Origin: Sedimenticola selenatireducens
Lineage (GTDB): Bacteria; Pseudomonadota; Gammaproteobacteria; Chromatiales; Chromatiaceae
Assembly: GCF_007625115.1 (NCBI RefSeq)
Contig: NZ_VMNH01000016.1
Span: forward strand, 121,962 to 185,961
Length of the DNA stretch: 64,000 bases
Reading direction: 5' to 3'
Shown: in pieces, positions 17,144 through 25,251 of the stretch
Position numbering within the stretch: position 1 is the first letter of the stretch
How the letters are laid out: each line of letters starts with the position of its first letter
Notes under the pieces: generated by a model
What the model was told of the DNA's origin: nothing
What the model saw: the letters and a program-made list of their open reading frames with translations, nothing else
Databases searched by the model: none
Position numbers and translations under genes: made by a program

Positions 17144-17172
17144 TTGACCAGGAGAGCCGGCATCTGTTATAC
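17144..17172 (+). promoter_or_regulatory. sigma-70 promoter for cytochrome c4 gene
   Basis: TTGACC (17144-17149), a 17-base spacer and TTATAC (17167-17172) form a near-consensus housekeeping promoter on the plus strand. Transcription would begin near 17179, about 130 bases before the cytochrome c4 start. It lies in the 331-base gap between menF (divergent) and the cytochrome gene. The long leader it implies is GC-rich, with two runs of six G and an imperfect inverted repeat around 17190-17224. Confidence 0.7.
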
Positions 17173-17311
17173 ATGCACGGCTTTTTTCGGTCCCCGGGCG
17201 ATTTTTGATCGTTCCCCCGGGGTGTTTGATTTCCGGGGGGTAATCGAATATTGCCGGCCTGGGGGGTTCATTAACGGCTGACGCGACTCAGTCGACATAG
17301 CAGGTTTTACC

Positions 17312-17917
17312 ATGAATAAATGGCTAGTTTCAGTTTCTATCGTTTTGGCAATGGTTGTCAGTAATGCCCAAGCGGCCGGTGATGCGGCAGCGGGTAAGGC
17401 CAAGTCCGGCACCTGTCTTGCTTGCCACGGGGCGGATGGTAACAGTGCCAACGCCGTCTGGCCGAAACTGGCGGGTCAGCATCCCAGCTATATTAAAAAA
17501 CAGCTGCAGGAATTCAAAGCGGGCGCCCGCAAGAATGACTTGATGTCTCCAATGGCTATGCCATTGAGTGATCAGGATATGGATGATCTGGCCGCCTATT
17601 TCAGTGGGCAGGCTCAGTCACCTGGAGTGGCAGCTGCCGATCAGGTTGAGTTGGGTACAAAAATCTATCGTGCGGGTAATGTAGCCACCAATGTTGCGGC
17701 TTGTATGGCCTGCCACGGTCCCTCTGGTAACGGTAACCCCGGTGCGAAATTCCCTCGTATCTCAGGTCAGCATGCGGCCTATCTTGAAAAGACCCTGAAA
17801 GATTTCCGTTCAGGTGACCGTGCTAACGATAATGCGAAGATGATGCAGAATGTCGTCAATCGGATGACGGATAAAGAGATCGCCGCTGTAGCTCAGTATC
17901 TGCAGGGATTACGTTGA
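17312..17917 (+). CDS. diheme cytochrome c4
   Basis: A 201-residue periplasmic electron carrier with a signal peptide (1-21, ending AQA) and two homologous cytochrome-c domains. Heme sites are C35-LAC-H39 and C131-MAC-H135; each domain continues with a PKLAGQ/PRISGQ turn and a Met-containing segment (LMSPMAMP and MMQNVV) for the distal ligand. Length, duplication and motifs match cytochrome c4, which donates electrons to cbb3-type oxidases or nitrite reductases. Downstream are dsbA, an endonuclease-fold gene and a diguanylate cyclase, the same order I recall for Pseudomonas aeruginosa cc4-dsbA. The gene has its own promoter and terminator. Confidence 0.95.
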   Translation: MNKWLVSVSIVLAMVVSNAQAAGDAAAGKAKSGTCLACHGADGNSANAVWPKLAGQHPSYIKKQLQEFKAGARKNDLMSPMAMPLSDQDMDDLAAYFSGQAQSPGVAAADQVELGTKIYRAGNVATNVAACMACHGPSGNGNPGAKFPRISGQHAAYLEKTLKDFRSGDRANDNAKMMQNVVNRMTDKEIAAVAQYLQGLR

Positions 17918-17982
17918 TCTGCAACTGAACAATATCGTTTAAGTGACAACAGTTCGGCTTTTATCCAGGACTGAACGATCAA

Positions 17983-18018
17983 TAACCCGCAGCCAGTGAA
18001 GGCTTGCGGGTTTTTTTG
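17983..18018 (+). terminator. Rho-independent terminator of cytochrome c4 gene
   Basis: Arms AACCCGCA-GCC and GGC-T-TGCGGGTT (one bulged T) enclose a six-base loop and run directly into a seven-T tract at 18011-18017. It lies 66 bases after the cytochrome stop. Confidence 0.9.
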
Positions 18019-18230
18019 TCTTTCTGGTATCGATTATTCAATCGTTTTTATCCGGCATCCTCGTTGATGAAATGTGGACCGAGTTGTCCTCTTTGCCGGA
18101 TCATACGGCAATCCGTTGAACCCAATCCGCATTGTTGGGTCGGAAAGAGGCAAGGGTCTGTGTGATATCACAGTCTCTGGGCTTAATTTTTTTGTCAAAT
18201 GGCCGCTTAAACCCCTACTGAGGAGATAAT
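18019..18230 (+). promoter_or_regulatory. dsbA upstream region with two inverted repeats
   Basis: No gene is seen in this 212-base stretch. It contains the perfect palindrome TGTGATATCACA at 18161-18172, 59 bases before dsbA. It also contains widely spaced arms ATCCGGCA (18050-18057) and TGCCGGAT (18094-18101). GAGGAG at 18220-18225 is the dsbA ribosome binding site. The palindrome has CRP-like half-sites but a two-base instead of six-base centre, so it is not a normal CRP site. Confidence 0.4.
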
Positions 18231-18878
18231 ATGAAGAAACAACCGCTTTTATGGATGCTGTCGCTGCTGGCATGGCTCTTTCTGGCAGGCAGTGTGCATG
18301 CTCAGACTGCTTTTGAAGAGGATGTTCACTATTTCCCCATCATTCCTGAACAACCCGGTGCCGAAGGTAATAGGGTTCAGGTAATAGAGTTCTTTTGGTA
18401 CGCCTGTCCTCACTGCTATAAGCTGGAGCCGCACCTGAATAGTTGGGCTAAAAAGAAGCCGGAAAATGTGGAGTTTGTCAGGATTCCTGCTATGTTCAAG
18501 CGAGCTGATGTGGTGCTGCATGCCAAGACTTTCTATGCCCTGATGCTGATGGGTGTCGAAGAGGAGTTGAATGCCAGTATTTTTGAGGCCATTCATGAAA
18601 AGGGTGATCGACTGGCCACCCCGGAGGCGATGGAGTCATTTCTCGCTGAAAAGGGCGTTGAATTGGATGCCTACCGAAAGGCGATGAAGTCATTTGCGGT
18701 GCAGACACAATCACGTCGAGCAGAGGTGCTGGCCAATCGGTTTGATATTAGAGGTGTGCCGGCCTTTGTTGTGGATGGTAAGTTCCGTACCAGTGGTTTG
18801 GAGGGGGATGCACAGATGCGGGCAATAGATTATCTGATTGATAAGGTTGTCACTGAAAAACAGGCCGGAAAGCAGTAG
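18231..18878 (+). CDS. dsbA: periplasmic thiol:disulfide oxidase DsbA
   Basis: A 215-residue thioredoxin-fold protein with a signal peptide (1-24, ending VHA). The active site is C59-P-H-C62 within FFWYACPHC, the classical DsbA dipeptide. A helical insertion follows, and the cis-proline loop is RGVPAFVV. It introduces disulfides into exported proteins such as the c-type cytochromes, ZnuA or TonB-dependent receptors in this window, and is reoxidised by DsbB (not present here). It has a strong GAGGAG ribosome binding site. Position after cytochrome c4 is a conserved arrangement in gammaproteobacteria. Confidence 0.95.
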   Translation: MKKQPLLWMLSLLAWLFLAGSVHAQTAFEEDVHYFPIIPEQPGAEGNRVQVIEFFWYACPHCYKLEPHLNSWAKKKPENVEFVRIPAMFKRADVVLHAKTFYALMLMGVEEELNASIFEAIHEKGDRLATPEAMESFLAEKGVELDAYRKAMKSFAVQTQSRRAEVLANRFDIRGVPAFVVDGKFRTSGLEGDAQMRAIDYLIDKVVTEKQAGKQ

Positions 18879-18905
18879 ACTGTATGTATTACCGGGGGAA
18901 TCCCA

Positions 18906-19676
18906 ATGGATAGCAATGGCCATTTGCAGCGCTTGAGGCTGCTCAGTTACAACATACAGGCAGGTATCGATACTCAACGCTATCGCCAGTATGTCACCCA
19001 GAGTTGGAAGCAGGTGCTTCCACATCGGGATCGCTTGAGTAATCTCAATCGTATTGCCTCGGTAGTTCATGGTTATGATGTGGTTGGGCTTCAGGAGGTC
19101 GACTCTGGCAGCCTGCGCAGTGGTTTTGTCGATCAGACGGAGTATCTGGCTCACCAAGCCGCATTTCCCTTCTGGTATAAACAGGTCAATCGCAGTCTTG
19201 GTAAGATTGCCCAGAACAGTAATGGCTTGTTGAGCCGCTTACGGCCTTCACAGATTACCGAGCACAAACTACCCGGACTACCGGGGCGGGGTGTGATTGT
19301 GAGTAGTTTTGGCGGTGATGACGGCATCACCGTGTGCATCATGCATCTGGCCCTCGGGCGGCGGGCACGGTTGCGTCAAGTGGCCTTTATACGCGAGCTG
19401 GTGACTGATCTGCCGCATGTGGTGGTGATGGGGGATCTCAATTTCGGCTGTGACTCACAGGAGATGCGTTTATTGACCCAGGGTGGAGCACTCTGGCAGC
19501 CATCCTGTCAGATGAATACATTCCCCAGTTGGCGGCCAATACGTAAGATTGATCACATTCTCGTATCGGACACCCTTCAGGTAGAAAATGCCAAGGTGGT
19601 TGAGTATCCGCTCTCGGATCATCTCCCTATCGGGATCGATGTCATTATTCCTTCTGGTGTGAGATTGGCGGCTTAG
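18906..19676 (+). CDS. endonuclease/exonuclease/phosphatase-fold protein
   Basis: A 256-residue EEP-superfamily protein without signal peptide. Motifs in order are SYNIQAG (Asn, about 14-20), LQEVD (metal-binding Glu near 64), MHLALG (His), MGDLNFG (Asp/Asn near 177) and SDHLPIG (catalytic Asp-His near 240). These are the residues of DNase I/exonuclease III-like metal-dependent phosphodiesterases. The substrate cannot be read from sequence: nucleic acid, phospholipid and nucleotide substrates all occur. It lies between dsbA (27 bases) and the diguanylate cyclase (4 bases) and so is probably in one transcript with the latter. Confidence 0.85.
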   Translation: MDSNGHLQRLRLLSYNIQAGIDTQRYRQYVTQSWKQVLPHRDRLSNLNRIASVVHGYDVVGLQEVDSGSLRSGFVDQTEYLAHQAAFPFWYKQVNRSLGKIAQNSNGLLSRLRPSQITEHKLPGLPGRGVIVSSFGGDDGITVCIMHLALGRRARLRQVAFIRELVTDLPHVVVMGDLNFGCDSQEMRLLTQGGALWQPSCQMNTFPSWRPIRKIDHILVSDTLQVENAKVVEYPLSDHLPIGIDVIIPSGVRLAA

Positions 19677-19680
19677 TCAA

Positions 19681-21249
19681 ATGACTAGCACTGAAACACC
19701 CTTGGCTCCGGATTGGAAAACCCGCTATCTCGATCTGGTGCGTCAGCAGTCGACTGAGTCTGAAGCAGCCGTTGAAACCGAGAAGCTGTTGTGCCGAATC
19801 ATTATTCGGTTAACGCTTGCTACGGGCGGACTTGATCCCACGCTTGATCCCCATCTTATCGCTTTGCGCAATGCTGTTCGTAAAGGGGTCAAAGGCGATC
19901 TCAGTGATCGCCTTTCGGCAATTTCAGAGGCTTTGATTCGTGCCAAGGATGAGCCGCAATCAGAGGATGTCGTTGAAGTTGGCCTGCTACCCCGGTTGAT
20001 TGCGCGCTCTGGTTTGACCGGGCGCAATGCGGGGAAGTTGCGTAAATTGGGTGAGCAACTTATAGCCGAAGGTGACCGGGTTTCGGATGATCAGATTGAC
20101 AGCTTTTTGCGTCTGCTCACTCGACCAGAAAATGGGTCTCACTCCAGGGGGTTATTAGGTCGACTCTTCTCCTCCTCTTCGGCGGAGCCTTCAGGGAGTG
20201 AAACGTCCGGGGTTACACCCAATCAGCAGCTATTGACATTACTGGGCAGTCTGGATTGGCCTGGTCAGTTGAGTCAGGACATCAAGCGGCTGGAGTTAGA
20301 GCTTTCCGTGCGTAACGATGTTGATGTCTGGGCAGAGGTGATGACTTCGCTGGTGACGCTGCTTGCTTCATCGCTGGGTGATGTGCAAACAGAGATTCGT
20401 GACACCCAGGGCTTTCTGGAAGAGTTGACCCGGCGTCTGGTCGATATTGACAAGCATGTGACTGGGAGTAAAGCGCTGCGAGAGCAGTCCAGGGTTGATG
20501 GCAAAGTGTTGGATCAGGTGATGAAGCACCAGGTAGAAGGTATGCGTGGCCATATGGATACAGCAACCACGCTGACTCAGTTGCGCCAGGAGATCGGCCT
20601 GAAACTGGATGCCATTGAGTTGCATGTTCAGACCTTCATGGATAAAGAGGGCCGACGCCATACTGAAGCGGCTCAGTTGGAAGAGCATCTACGCCAACGG
20701 CTTATCGAGGTGCAGAATGAGAGTCGAGATCTGCGCAGCAAAATGATTGAGGCGCATCGACAGGCGGCCACCGATACCTTGACGGGCTTGCCCAATCGTC
20801 TGGCCTATGAAGAGCGGCTTGAACAGGAGTTTGCCCGTTGGAAGCGATTTGGTGAACCACTCGCTCTGCTGGTCTGGGATATTGATAATTTCAAGATCAT
20901 TAATGACCGGTTTGGACACAATGCGGGTGATAAGGCGCTACGTATCATCGGACAGAATCTGCAGCTTGGGTTGAGGGAGACCGACTTCGTGGGTCGCTTT
21001 GGTGGGGAGGAGTTCGTCATGCTACTGACCGGCTCCGCAAAAGAGGACGTGTTGACCCTCGCTGATGACATCCGAAAGGAGGTGCAGGAGAGTGGTATTC
21101 ACTCTTTAGGTAATCGGGTAGAAGTGACCATCTGTTGTGGGTTTAGTTGCTTTGAGGAAGGCGATACTCCGGCGGATGTGTTTAGCCGGGCAGATCGCGC
21201 ACTGTATGAGGCCAAGAAAACCGGTAAAAACTGCGTAAAATCTGCATAA
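19681..21249 (+). CDS. diguanylate cyclase (GGDEF), DgcH-like position
   Basis: A 522-residue cytoplasmic protein making cyclic di-GMP. The first 150 residues form a helical domain that may sense or oligomerise. A long coiled-coil-rich region (about 200-360) leads into the GGDEF domain (about 362-520). The active site reads GGEEF at 441-445, and an inhibitory I-site RxxD (R432-D435) stands five residues before it, so product inhibition is expected. There are no membrane segments and no EAL domain. It starts four bases after the endonuclease-fold gene. In P. aeruginosa, as I recall, the gene at this place is dgcH; the equivalence here is inferred from order. Confidence 0.93.
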   Translation: MTSTETPLAPDWKTRYLDLVRQQSTESEAAVETEKLLCRIIIRLTLATGGLDPTLDPHLIALRNAVRKGVKGDLSDRLSAISEALIRAKDEPQSEDVVEVGLLPRLIARSGLTGRNAGKLRKLGEQLIAEGDRVSDDQIDSFLRLLTRPENGSHSRGLLGRLFSSSSAEPSGSETSGVTPNQQLLTLLGSLDWPGQLSQDIKRLELELSVRNDVDVWAEVMTSLVTLLASSLGDVQTEIRDTQGFLEELTRRLVDIDKHVTGSKALREQSRVDGKVLDQVMKHQVEGMRGHMDTATTLTQLRQEIGLKLDAIELHVQTFMDKEGRRHTEAAQLEEHLRQRLIEVQNESRDLRSKMIEAHRQAATDTLTGLPNRLAYEERLEQEFARWKRFGEPLALLVWDIDNFKIINDRFGHNAGDKALRIIGQNLQLGLRETDFVGRFGGEEFVMLLTGSAKEDVLTLADDIRKEVQESGIHSLGNRVEVTICCGFSCFEEGDTPADVFSRADRALYEAKKTGKNCVKSA

Positions 21250-21283
21250 AAATCACAGCAGTTATTCCACACCTCTAGTCGTT

Positions 21284-21862
21284 CTATTTGTCAGTCTCGT
21301 TCAGAACTTCCAGTCGTATCGGGTCTTGCGCATAGCAGTATTCCCACTTTCCCCCTTCTATCTCCAAGACCCGTAAGAGATCACTCACAGGCACAGCCTC
21401 ACCAGGAAAGACATGTGAAATGGTGAGGAACTGTCTGCTTATCCCTCCCTGCTGACGCCAATTGAGCTGATGTGCTAACAGCGGTTTTCCGCATGCTGGG
21501 CAGATGATCGGGTAGGGGTTTTCTTTGTTGAATTGTGTCTGCCAGTTTATGAAGTCATGGCGACAGTGAGGGCATCGCGGTGGGCGAGTGTTACTGCCTG
21601 AAATCAGCTGGGGTGCTTGATAGGGACCGAATAGTTGAATCGTACAGTTTTGCTGAGGATCGTTCTGTTCCAGCGGGATGGCTGGAGAGCATCCCAGATA
21701 GGTTATCCATTGCAGGAAGCGGTCACCAGGATAGAATTGTTGCTTACCATGAATGACAGGTTTATCCAGGAATTGAACCTCTGTCAGGCGTGCAATCAGC
21801 TCTACATGTGTATGTAGCGGGCTTGGTGGCGAGGGGTGGAGGATAAGGTATCCAGGATTCAT
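21284..21862 (-). CDS. zinc-ribbon protein divergent from znuA, probable Zur target
   Basis: A 192-residue protein I do not recognise beyond its zinc ribbon. C97-PH-C100 and C121-PA-C124 form a four-cysteine metal site. The flanking regions are mixed alpha/beta with no signal peptide or membrane segment. ATG 21862 (MNPGYLIL) is preferred; the frame to 21970 would run through the Zur box. It is transcribed away from znuA, with a Zur-type operator 89-106 bases upstream of its start. It could be a zinc-dependent protein, a zinc-independent variant of something else, or a zinc-trafficking factor; the sequence does not decide. Confidence 0.72.
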   Translation of the reverse strand: MNPGYLILHPSPPSPLHTHVELIARLTEVQFLDKPVIHGKQQFYPGDRFLQWITYLGCSPAIPLEQNDPQQNCTIQLFGPYQAPQLISGSNTRPPRCPHCRHDFINWQTQFNKENPYPIICPACGKPLLAHQLNWRQQGGISRQFLTISHVFPGEAVPVSDLLRVLEIEGGKWEYCYAQDPIRLEVLNETDK

Positions 21863-21921
21863 GTTGGTAGCTTTAGTTTTCGTGTGAGAGAAGTGTGTAA
21901 TGAAAGGCGATAAGTACGAAC

Positions 21922-21950
21922 TTGCAAGTCGATCTTTCACTGTTTTTAAT
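21922..21950 (+). promoter_or_regulatory. znuA promoter
   Basis: TTGCAA (21922-21927), 17 bases, then TTTAAT (21945-21950) form a reasonable sigma-70 promoter directed at znuA. The Zur-type palindrome begins at the next base, so bound Zur would cover the transcription start. Confidence 0.6.
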
Positions 21951-21969
21951 GTTATGTGATAACATAACA
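21950..21969. promoter_or_regulatory. Zur box
   Basis: A 20-base imperfect palindrome with arms TGTTATGT and ACATAACA around GATA. It resembles the gammaproteobacterial Zur consensus (GTTATA/TATAAC type) as I know it. It lies between the zinc-ribbon gene and znuA, immediately after the znuA -10 element, and zur itself is the fourth gene of the operon. Zinc-loaded Zur should repress both directions. Confidence 0.8.
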
Positions 21970-21997
21970 ATTATCTTAATCCTATTTCTTCCGTCTC

Positions 21998-22882
21998 ATG
22001 TCCATAAAATACAGTTTTAACATGCACTTACTAGGCTTGCTCGCCCTCTTTTTTGGTGTGCTTGCTGAAGCCGCTCCCCTTTCCGTGACGGTAACCATTC
22101 TACCGCAAAAGTTTTTTGTTGAGCGGATTGGAGGAGAACACGTGCAGGTCTCTGTTTTGGTAGGACCAGGTCAGAGCCCCGAGACCTTTGAGCCATTGCC
22201 ACGGCAGATGGCGGTATTATCCGGCTCATCACTGTTTCATCGTATAGGCGTTCCATTCGAGGATGTATGGATGGAAGGCCTGCGCAGCACCTATCCAGAA
22301 TTGGTTTTTTTGGACGCCAGAGAGGGTGTAAGCTTGCGTGAGATGGAAGCTGCGGGTGGTCATCATCATGACGATGACGCACATCATGCGCATGCCGGTG
22401 CTGATCCCCATATCTGGCTGGATCCTGCCAATGTGCGCATTATGATTGATCATCTGCGTGATCAACTGATCACTCTCGATCCACAGCACGCCGCCGATTA
22501 CCGTGAAAATCATACCCGTTTTTCTAACGAATTGGCTCAATTGGAGCAGTCAATTCGGGTCCAGTTAGGTCCGATGAAAGGGCGTAAGTTCATGGTGTTT
22601 CATCCTTCCTGGGGCTATTTCGCGGATGCCTTTCAACTGAAACAGCTACCGATTGAAAATGAAGGGAAGGAGTCTGGAGCGCGCACACTGATGCGCCTGA
22701 TTGATCAGGCTCGACATGAATCAATCAGGGTGATCTTTGTGCAGCAGCAGTTTTCTACCCGACAGGCGGAGGCGCTGGCGAATGCGATTAATGGGCAATT
22801 GGTTACACTCGATCCTTTGGCCGAATCCTACTTTGATAACATGAGAAAGGTGGCTTCAGCGATCAGTGAGGCCTATCAATGA
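21998..22882 (+). CDS. znuA: zinc ABC transporter substrate-binding protein ZnuA
   Basis: A 294-residue periplasmic cluster-9 binding protein with a signal peptide ending near LAEA (residue 25). It has the ligand histidines of the family (GEH near 48, HPSW in the middle, and the C-terminal domain) and a metal-buffering loop at about 121-132 rich in His and Asp (GHHHDDDAHHAH). It delivers Zn2+ to ZnuB. Its stop overlaps the znuC start. The ATG lacks a clear Shine-Dalgarno sequence; an alternative ATG eight codons later is possible. Confidence 0.95.
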   Translation: MSIKYSFNMHLLGLLALFFGVLAEAAPLSVTVTILPQKFFVERIGGEHVQVSVLVGPGQSPETFEPLPRQMAVLSGSSLFHRIGVPFEDVWMEGLRSTYPELVFLDAREGVSLREMEAAGGHHHDDDAHHAHAGADPHIWLDPANVRIMIDHLRDQLITLDPQHAADYRENHTRFSNELAQLEQSIRVQLGPMKGRKFMVFHPSWGYFADAFQLKQLPIENEGKESGARTLMRLIDQARHESIRVIFVQQQFSTRQAEALANAINGQLVTLDPLAESYFDNMRKVASAISEAYQ

Positions 22883-23607
22883 CCGCAGTGGTCTCCCTGG
22901 AGGATGTGACCTTCTCCTACAGTGGCCCCAAGGTTCTGGACAGGATCAACTTGGAGATCAGCGAGCATGAATTCATCGGACTGGTAGGCCCAAATGCCGG
23001 TGGCAAGAGTACCCTGTTAAAGATGATGCTGGGCCTGCTCAAGCCTTTGGCCGGTAAAGTGCGTGTGCTGGGTGATAAGCCGGAGCGCAGTTGTACTCAG
23101 GTGGGCTATGTGCCGCAATATCCGCTCTTCAGTCGGGAGTTCCCGATCACTGTTGAACAGACTGTCCTGATGGGGCGGCTAGGTGTCTCCGGTATGTTTG
23201 GCGGTTATAGGCGCAGTGATCGTGAGGTCGCTCGTAGGGTCATGCTTGAGACCGAGGTGGCCGACCTCTCCTCCCGCCAGCTTTGTACTCTCTCTGGTGG
23301 TCAGCTGCAGCGTGTCTTGATGGCCAGAGCGTTAGCCTGTGAGCCTCGTATTCTGATGCTGGATGAGCCAACGGCTAATATCGATATGCGCATTGAGACG
23401 GAGATATTTGACTTGTTGAAGAAACTCAGTAGCCGTATGACCATTATTGTGGTTTCCCATGATGTGGGCTTCATTTCCGGTTATGTTGGCCGAGTCGCTT
23501 GTCTTAATCGAACTTTGGTTTGCCATCCCACGGCGGCTATTGACGGCGATACGATCCGCTCGCTCTACGAGGCAGATGTCAAAATGGTGGAGCATCACCA
23601 CCACTGA
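22879..23607 (+). CDS. znuC: zinc ABC transporter ATPase ZnuC
   Basis: A 242-residue ATPase subunit. Walker A is GPNAGGKST (about 37-45), the signature LSGGQLQR, Walker B LMLDEPTA, and the switch histidine lies in VVSHD. It begins in an ATGA overlap with znuA. The C-terminus ends in a run of four histidines (residues 239-242), which may bind zinc. It powers ZnuB. Confidence 0.95.
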   Translation: MTAVVSLEDVTFSYSGPKVLDRINLEISEHEFIGLVGPNAGGKSTLLKMMLGLLKPLAGKVRVLGDKPERSCTQVGYVPQYPLFSREFPITVEQTVLMGRLGVSGMFGGYRRSDREVARRVMLETEVADLSSRQLCTLSGGQLQRVLMARALACEPRILMLDEPTANIDMRIETEIFDLLKKLSSRMTIIVVSHDVGFISGYVGRVACLNRTLVCHPTAAIDGDTIRSLYEADVKMVEHHHH

Positions 23608-23622
23608 GTGGAGTGAACGTTT

Positions 23623-24477
23623 ATGATGGAATTTTTTAATGCACTCTGGGGTCATGCCTTTCTCCAATATGCCCTGGCAGGGGGGCTGTTGGCCAGCATC
23701 GGTTGCGGTATTGTCGGCAGTTATGTGGTTGTTAAACGCATCGGTTTTTTGGCGGGTGGCATATCCCATAGTGTGTTGGGTGGTATGGGCATCGCCTTCT
23801 TTTTTGGTCTGAGTCCACTCGGTGGCGCACTGGTGGCCGCTGTGGCTTCGGCGCTCTTGATCGGCTGGGTTCGTATCACGTGGCGCGAACAAGAGGACAC
23901 GCTGATCGGCACACTCTGGGCCGTTGGTATGGCAATCGGTATTCTCTTCATATCCAAGACGCCGGGCTATGGTGTCAATTTAATGAGCTATCTATTTGGC
24001 AATATCCTTATGGTCAGTCCAGGGGATCTGTGGATGATGGCCGGGATTGATCTGATTATTTTGTTAACGGTCTATTTTTGTTATCAGCAGTTTCTTGCGG
24101 TGTCATTCGACGAGGAGTTTGCCCGGTTACGCGGGATTCCCGTCACTTTTTTCTATCTTCTGTTGCTCTGCATGGTTGCTGTGACGGTGGTGTTGTTGAT
24201 TCAGGTTGTGGGTTTGATCCTGGTGATTGCACTCCTGACTTTGCCAGCGGCTATCGCGGCTCATTATGTGCATAGCCTGGGAAAAATGATGTTGTTGGCA
24301 ACGCTCCTGGGTATGTTGTTCACGCTCGTGGGTTTGGCGCTTTCTTATGGGCCTGATCTACCGGCGGGTGCGACGATCATTTTGGTGGCGGGTGTGACCT
24401 ACCTGATCTCACTGTTTGCCACAACATTGCAAAAGCGTAAAGTGATGCGCAGACAACTGTTGCAGGCCATGAAATGA
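23623..24477 (+). CDS. znuB: zinc ABC transporter permease ZnuB
   Basis: A 284-residue integral membrane protein of the ABC-3 family with about eight hydrophobic segments. It contains the cytoplasmic coupling motif region SFDEEFARLRGI and the family-typical opening segments around GGISHSVLGGMG. GGAG precedes the double ATG at 23623/23626. The stop overlaps zur by four bases. It forms the zinc channel with ZnuC. Confidence 0.95.
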   Translation: MMEFFNALWGHAFLQYALAGGLLASIGCGIVGSYVVVKRIGFLAGGISHSVLGGMGIAFFFGLSPLGGALVAAVASALLIGWVRITWREQEDTLIGTLWAVGMAIGILFISKTPGYGVNLMSYLFGNILMVSPGDLWMMAGIDLIILLTVYFCYQQFLAVSFDEEFARLRGIPVTFFYLLLLCMVAVTVVLLIQVVGLILVIALLTLPAAIAAHYVHSLGKMMLLATLLGMLFTLVGLALSYGPDLPAGATIILVAGVTYLISLFATTLQKRKVMRRQLLQAMK

Positions 24478-24941
24478 AGCAGACAGAATGCCCAATAAAT
24501 TGTCAGCATGCGCTACGTGTGGCGGATGAGATTTGTCTTGGGCGGGGGGTGCGACTGACGTCTCAGCGTCGCCAAGTGCTTGAGATTCTATGTGATCATC
24601 ACAAGCCTATGGGCGCCTATGACATCCTTGATCTGTTGAAGGTGCAGTTACCTTCCGCAAAACCACCGACGGTTTATCGTGCGCTGGATTTCCTTCTGGA
24701 GCAGGGTTTAGTGCATCGTCTTGAGTCGCTGAATGCCTATGTCGGTTGTATCCACCCAGAGCATCCCCATGCTAGCCAGTTCCTCATCTGTCGTGACTGT
24801 GGTGAGGTGAGAGAGCTGGAGAGTCGAAATGTGGATCGAACGCTGGACAGCGAACTCAAGGCCTGTGGATTTAAAGCAGAATCCCAGGTGATCGAGGTGA
24901 CCGGTCGCTGCCTGCGCTGCGTTGGGCAGGAAGAGCTATGA
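24474..24941 (+). CDS. zur: zinc uptake regulator Zur (Fur family)
   Basis: A 155-residue Fur-family repressor. The N-terminal winged helix includes [13 protein letters not shown] and [17 protein letters not shown]. The dimerisation domain has the structural zinc cysteines in CRDCGEV and the C-terminal CLRC, with HPEHPH as regulatory ligands. Being in an operon with znuACB and having a Zur box at the operon start, it is Zur and not Fur. It is autoregulated by this arrangement. Confidence 0.95.
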   Translation: MKQTECPINCQHALRVADEICLGRGVRLTSQRRQVLEILCDHHKPMGAYDILDLLKVQLPSAKPPTVYRALDFLLEQGLVHRLESLNAYVGCIHPEHPHASQFLICRDCGEVRELESRNVDRTLDSELKACGFKAESQVIEVTGRCLRCVGQEEL

Positions 24942-25186
24942 AGCGACTGGTCTTGTGGCTGCTAAAAGGTTACGGGTATGTGATCAGTCCGTTATTGGGC
25001 AACAATTGCCGGTACTATCCCAGTTGTTCGGCCTATGCTCGCGAGGCGGTCGAGCTGCATGGGGTGGCGAGAGGGCTCTGGCTGGGTCTGCGGCGTGTGT
25101 TACGCTGCCATCCGTTTCATGAAGGTGGGGTTGACCCTGTGCCTGAACCCCCCGTGTCTGAATCGAAGTGCCGACATAAACACTGA
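24938..25186 (+). CDS. yidD: membrane protein insertion efficiency factor YidD
   Basis: An 82-residue YidD-family protein with the signature [14 protein letters not shown] and the later [13 protein letters not shown], preceded by a hydrophobic stretch. YidD assists YidC-dependent membrane insertion and is normally encoded between rnpA and yidC. Here it starts in an ATGA overlap with zur as the last gene of the zinc operon, so it is presumably Zur-regulated. It contains cysteines (C24, C31) and histidines that are conserved in the family. Confidence 0.93.
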   Translation: MKRLVLWLLKGYGYVISPLLGNNCRYYPSCSAYAREAVELHGVARGLWLGLRRVLRCHPFHEGGVDPVPEPPVSESKCRHKH

Positions 25187-25204
25187 GCGGCGGTTGAGAA
25201 CAGG

Positions 25205-25237
25205 CTCGGAGTCGATCCGTTGTGAATCGGCTCCGAG
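25205..25237. terminator. hairpin between yidD and gap
   Basis: Arms CTCGGAGTCGAT and ATCGGCTCCGAG pair over 12 positions with one G-T wobble and an eight-base loop. Only a weak T-rich tract follows (TATTCTTT). It sits between two convergent genes and probably ends both transcripts. Confidence 0.6.
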
Positions 25238-25251
25238 TATTCTTTCCAGAT

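Noticed and set aside
18161..18172. CRP site
   Set aside because: Half-sites are separated by two bases instead of six.
18034..18273. 79-codon minus-strand frame over the dsbA start
   Set aside because: Antisense to a certain gene start and without translation signals.
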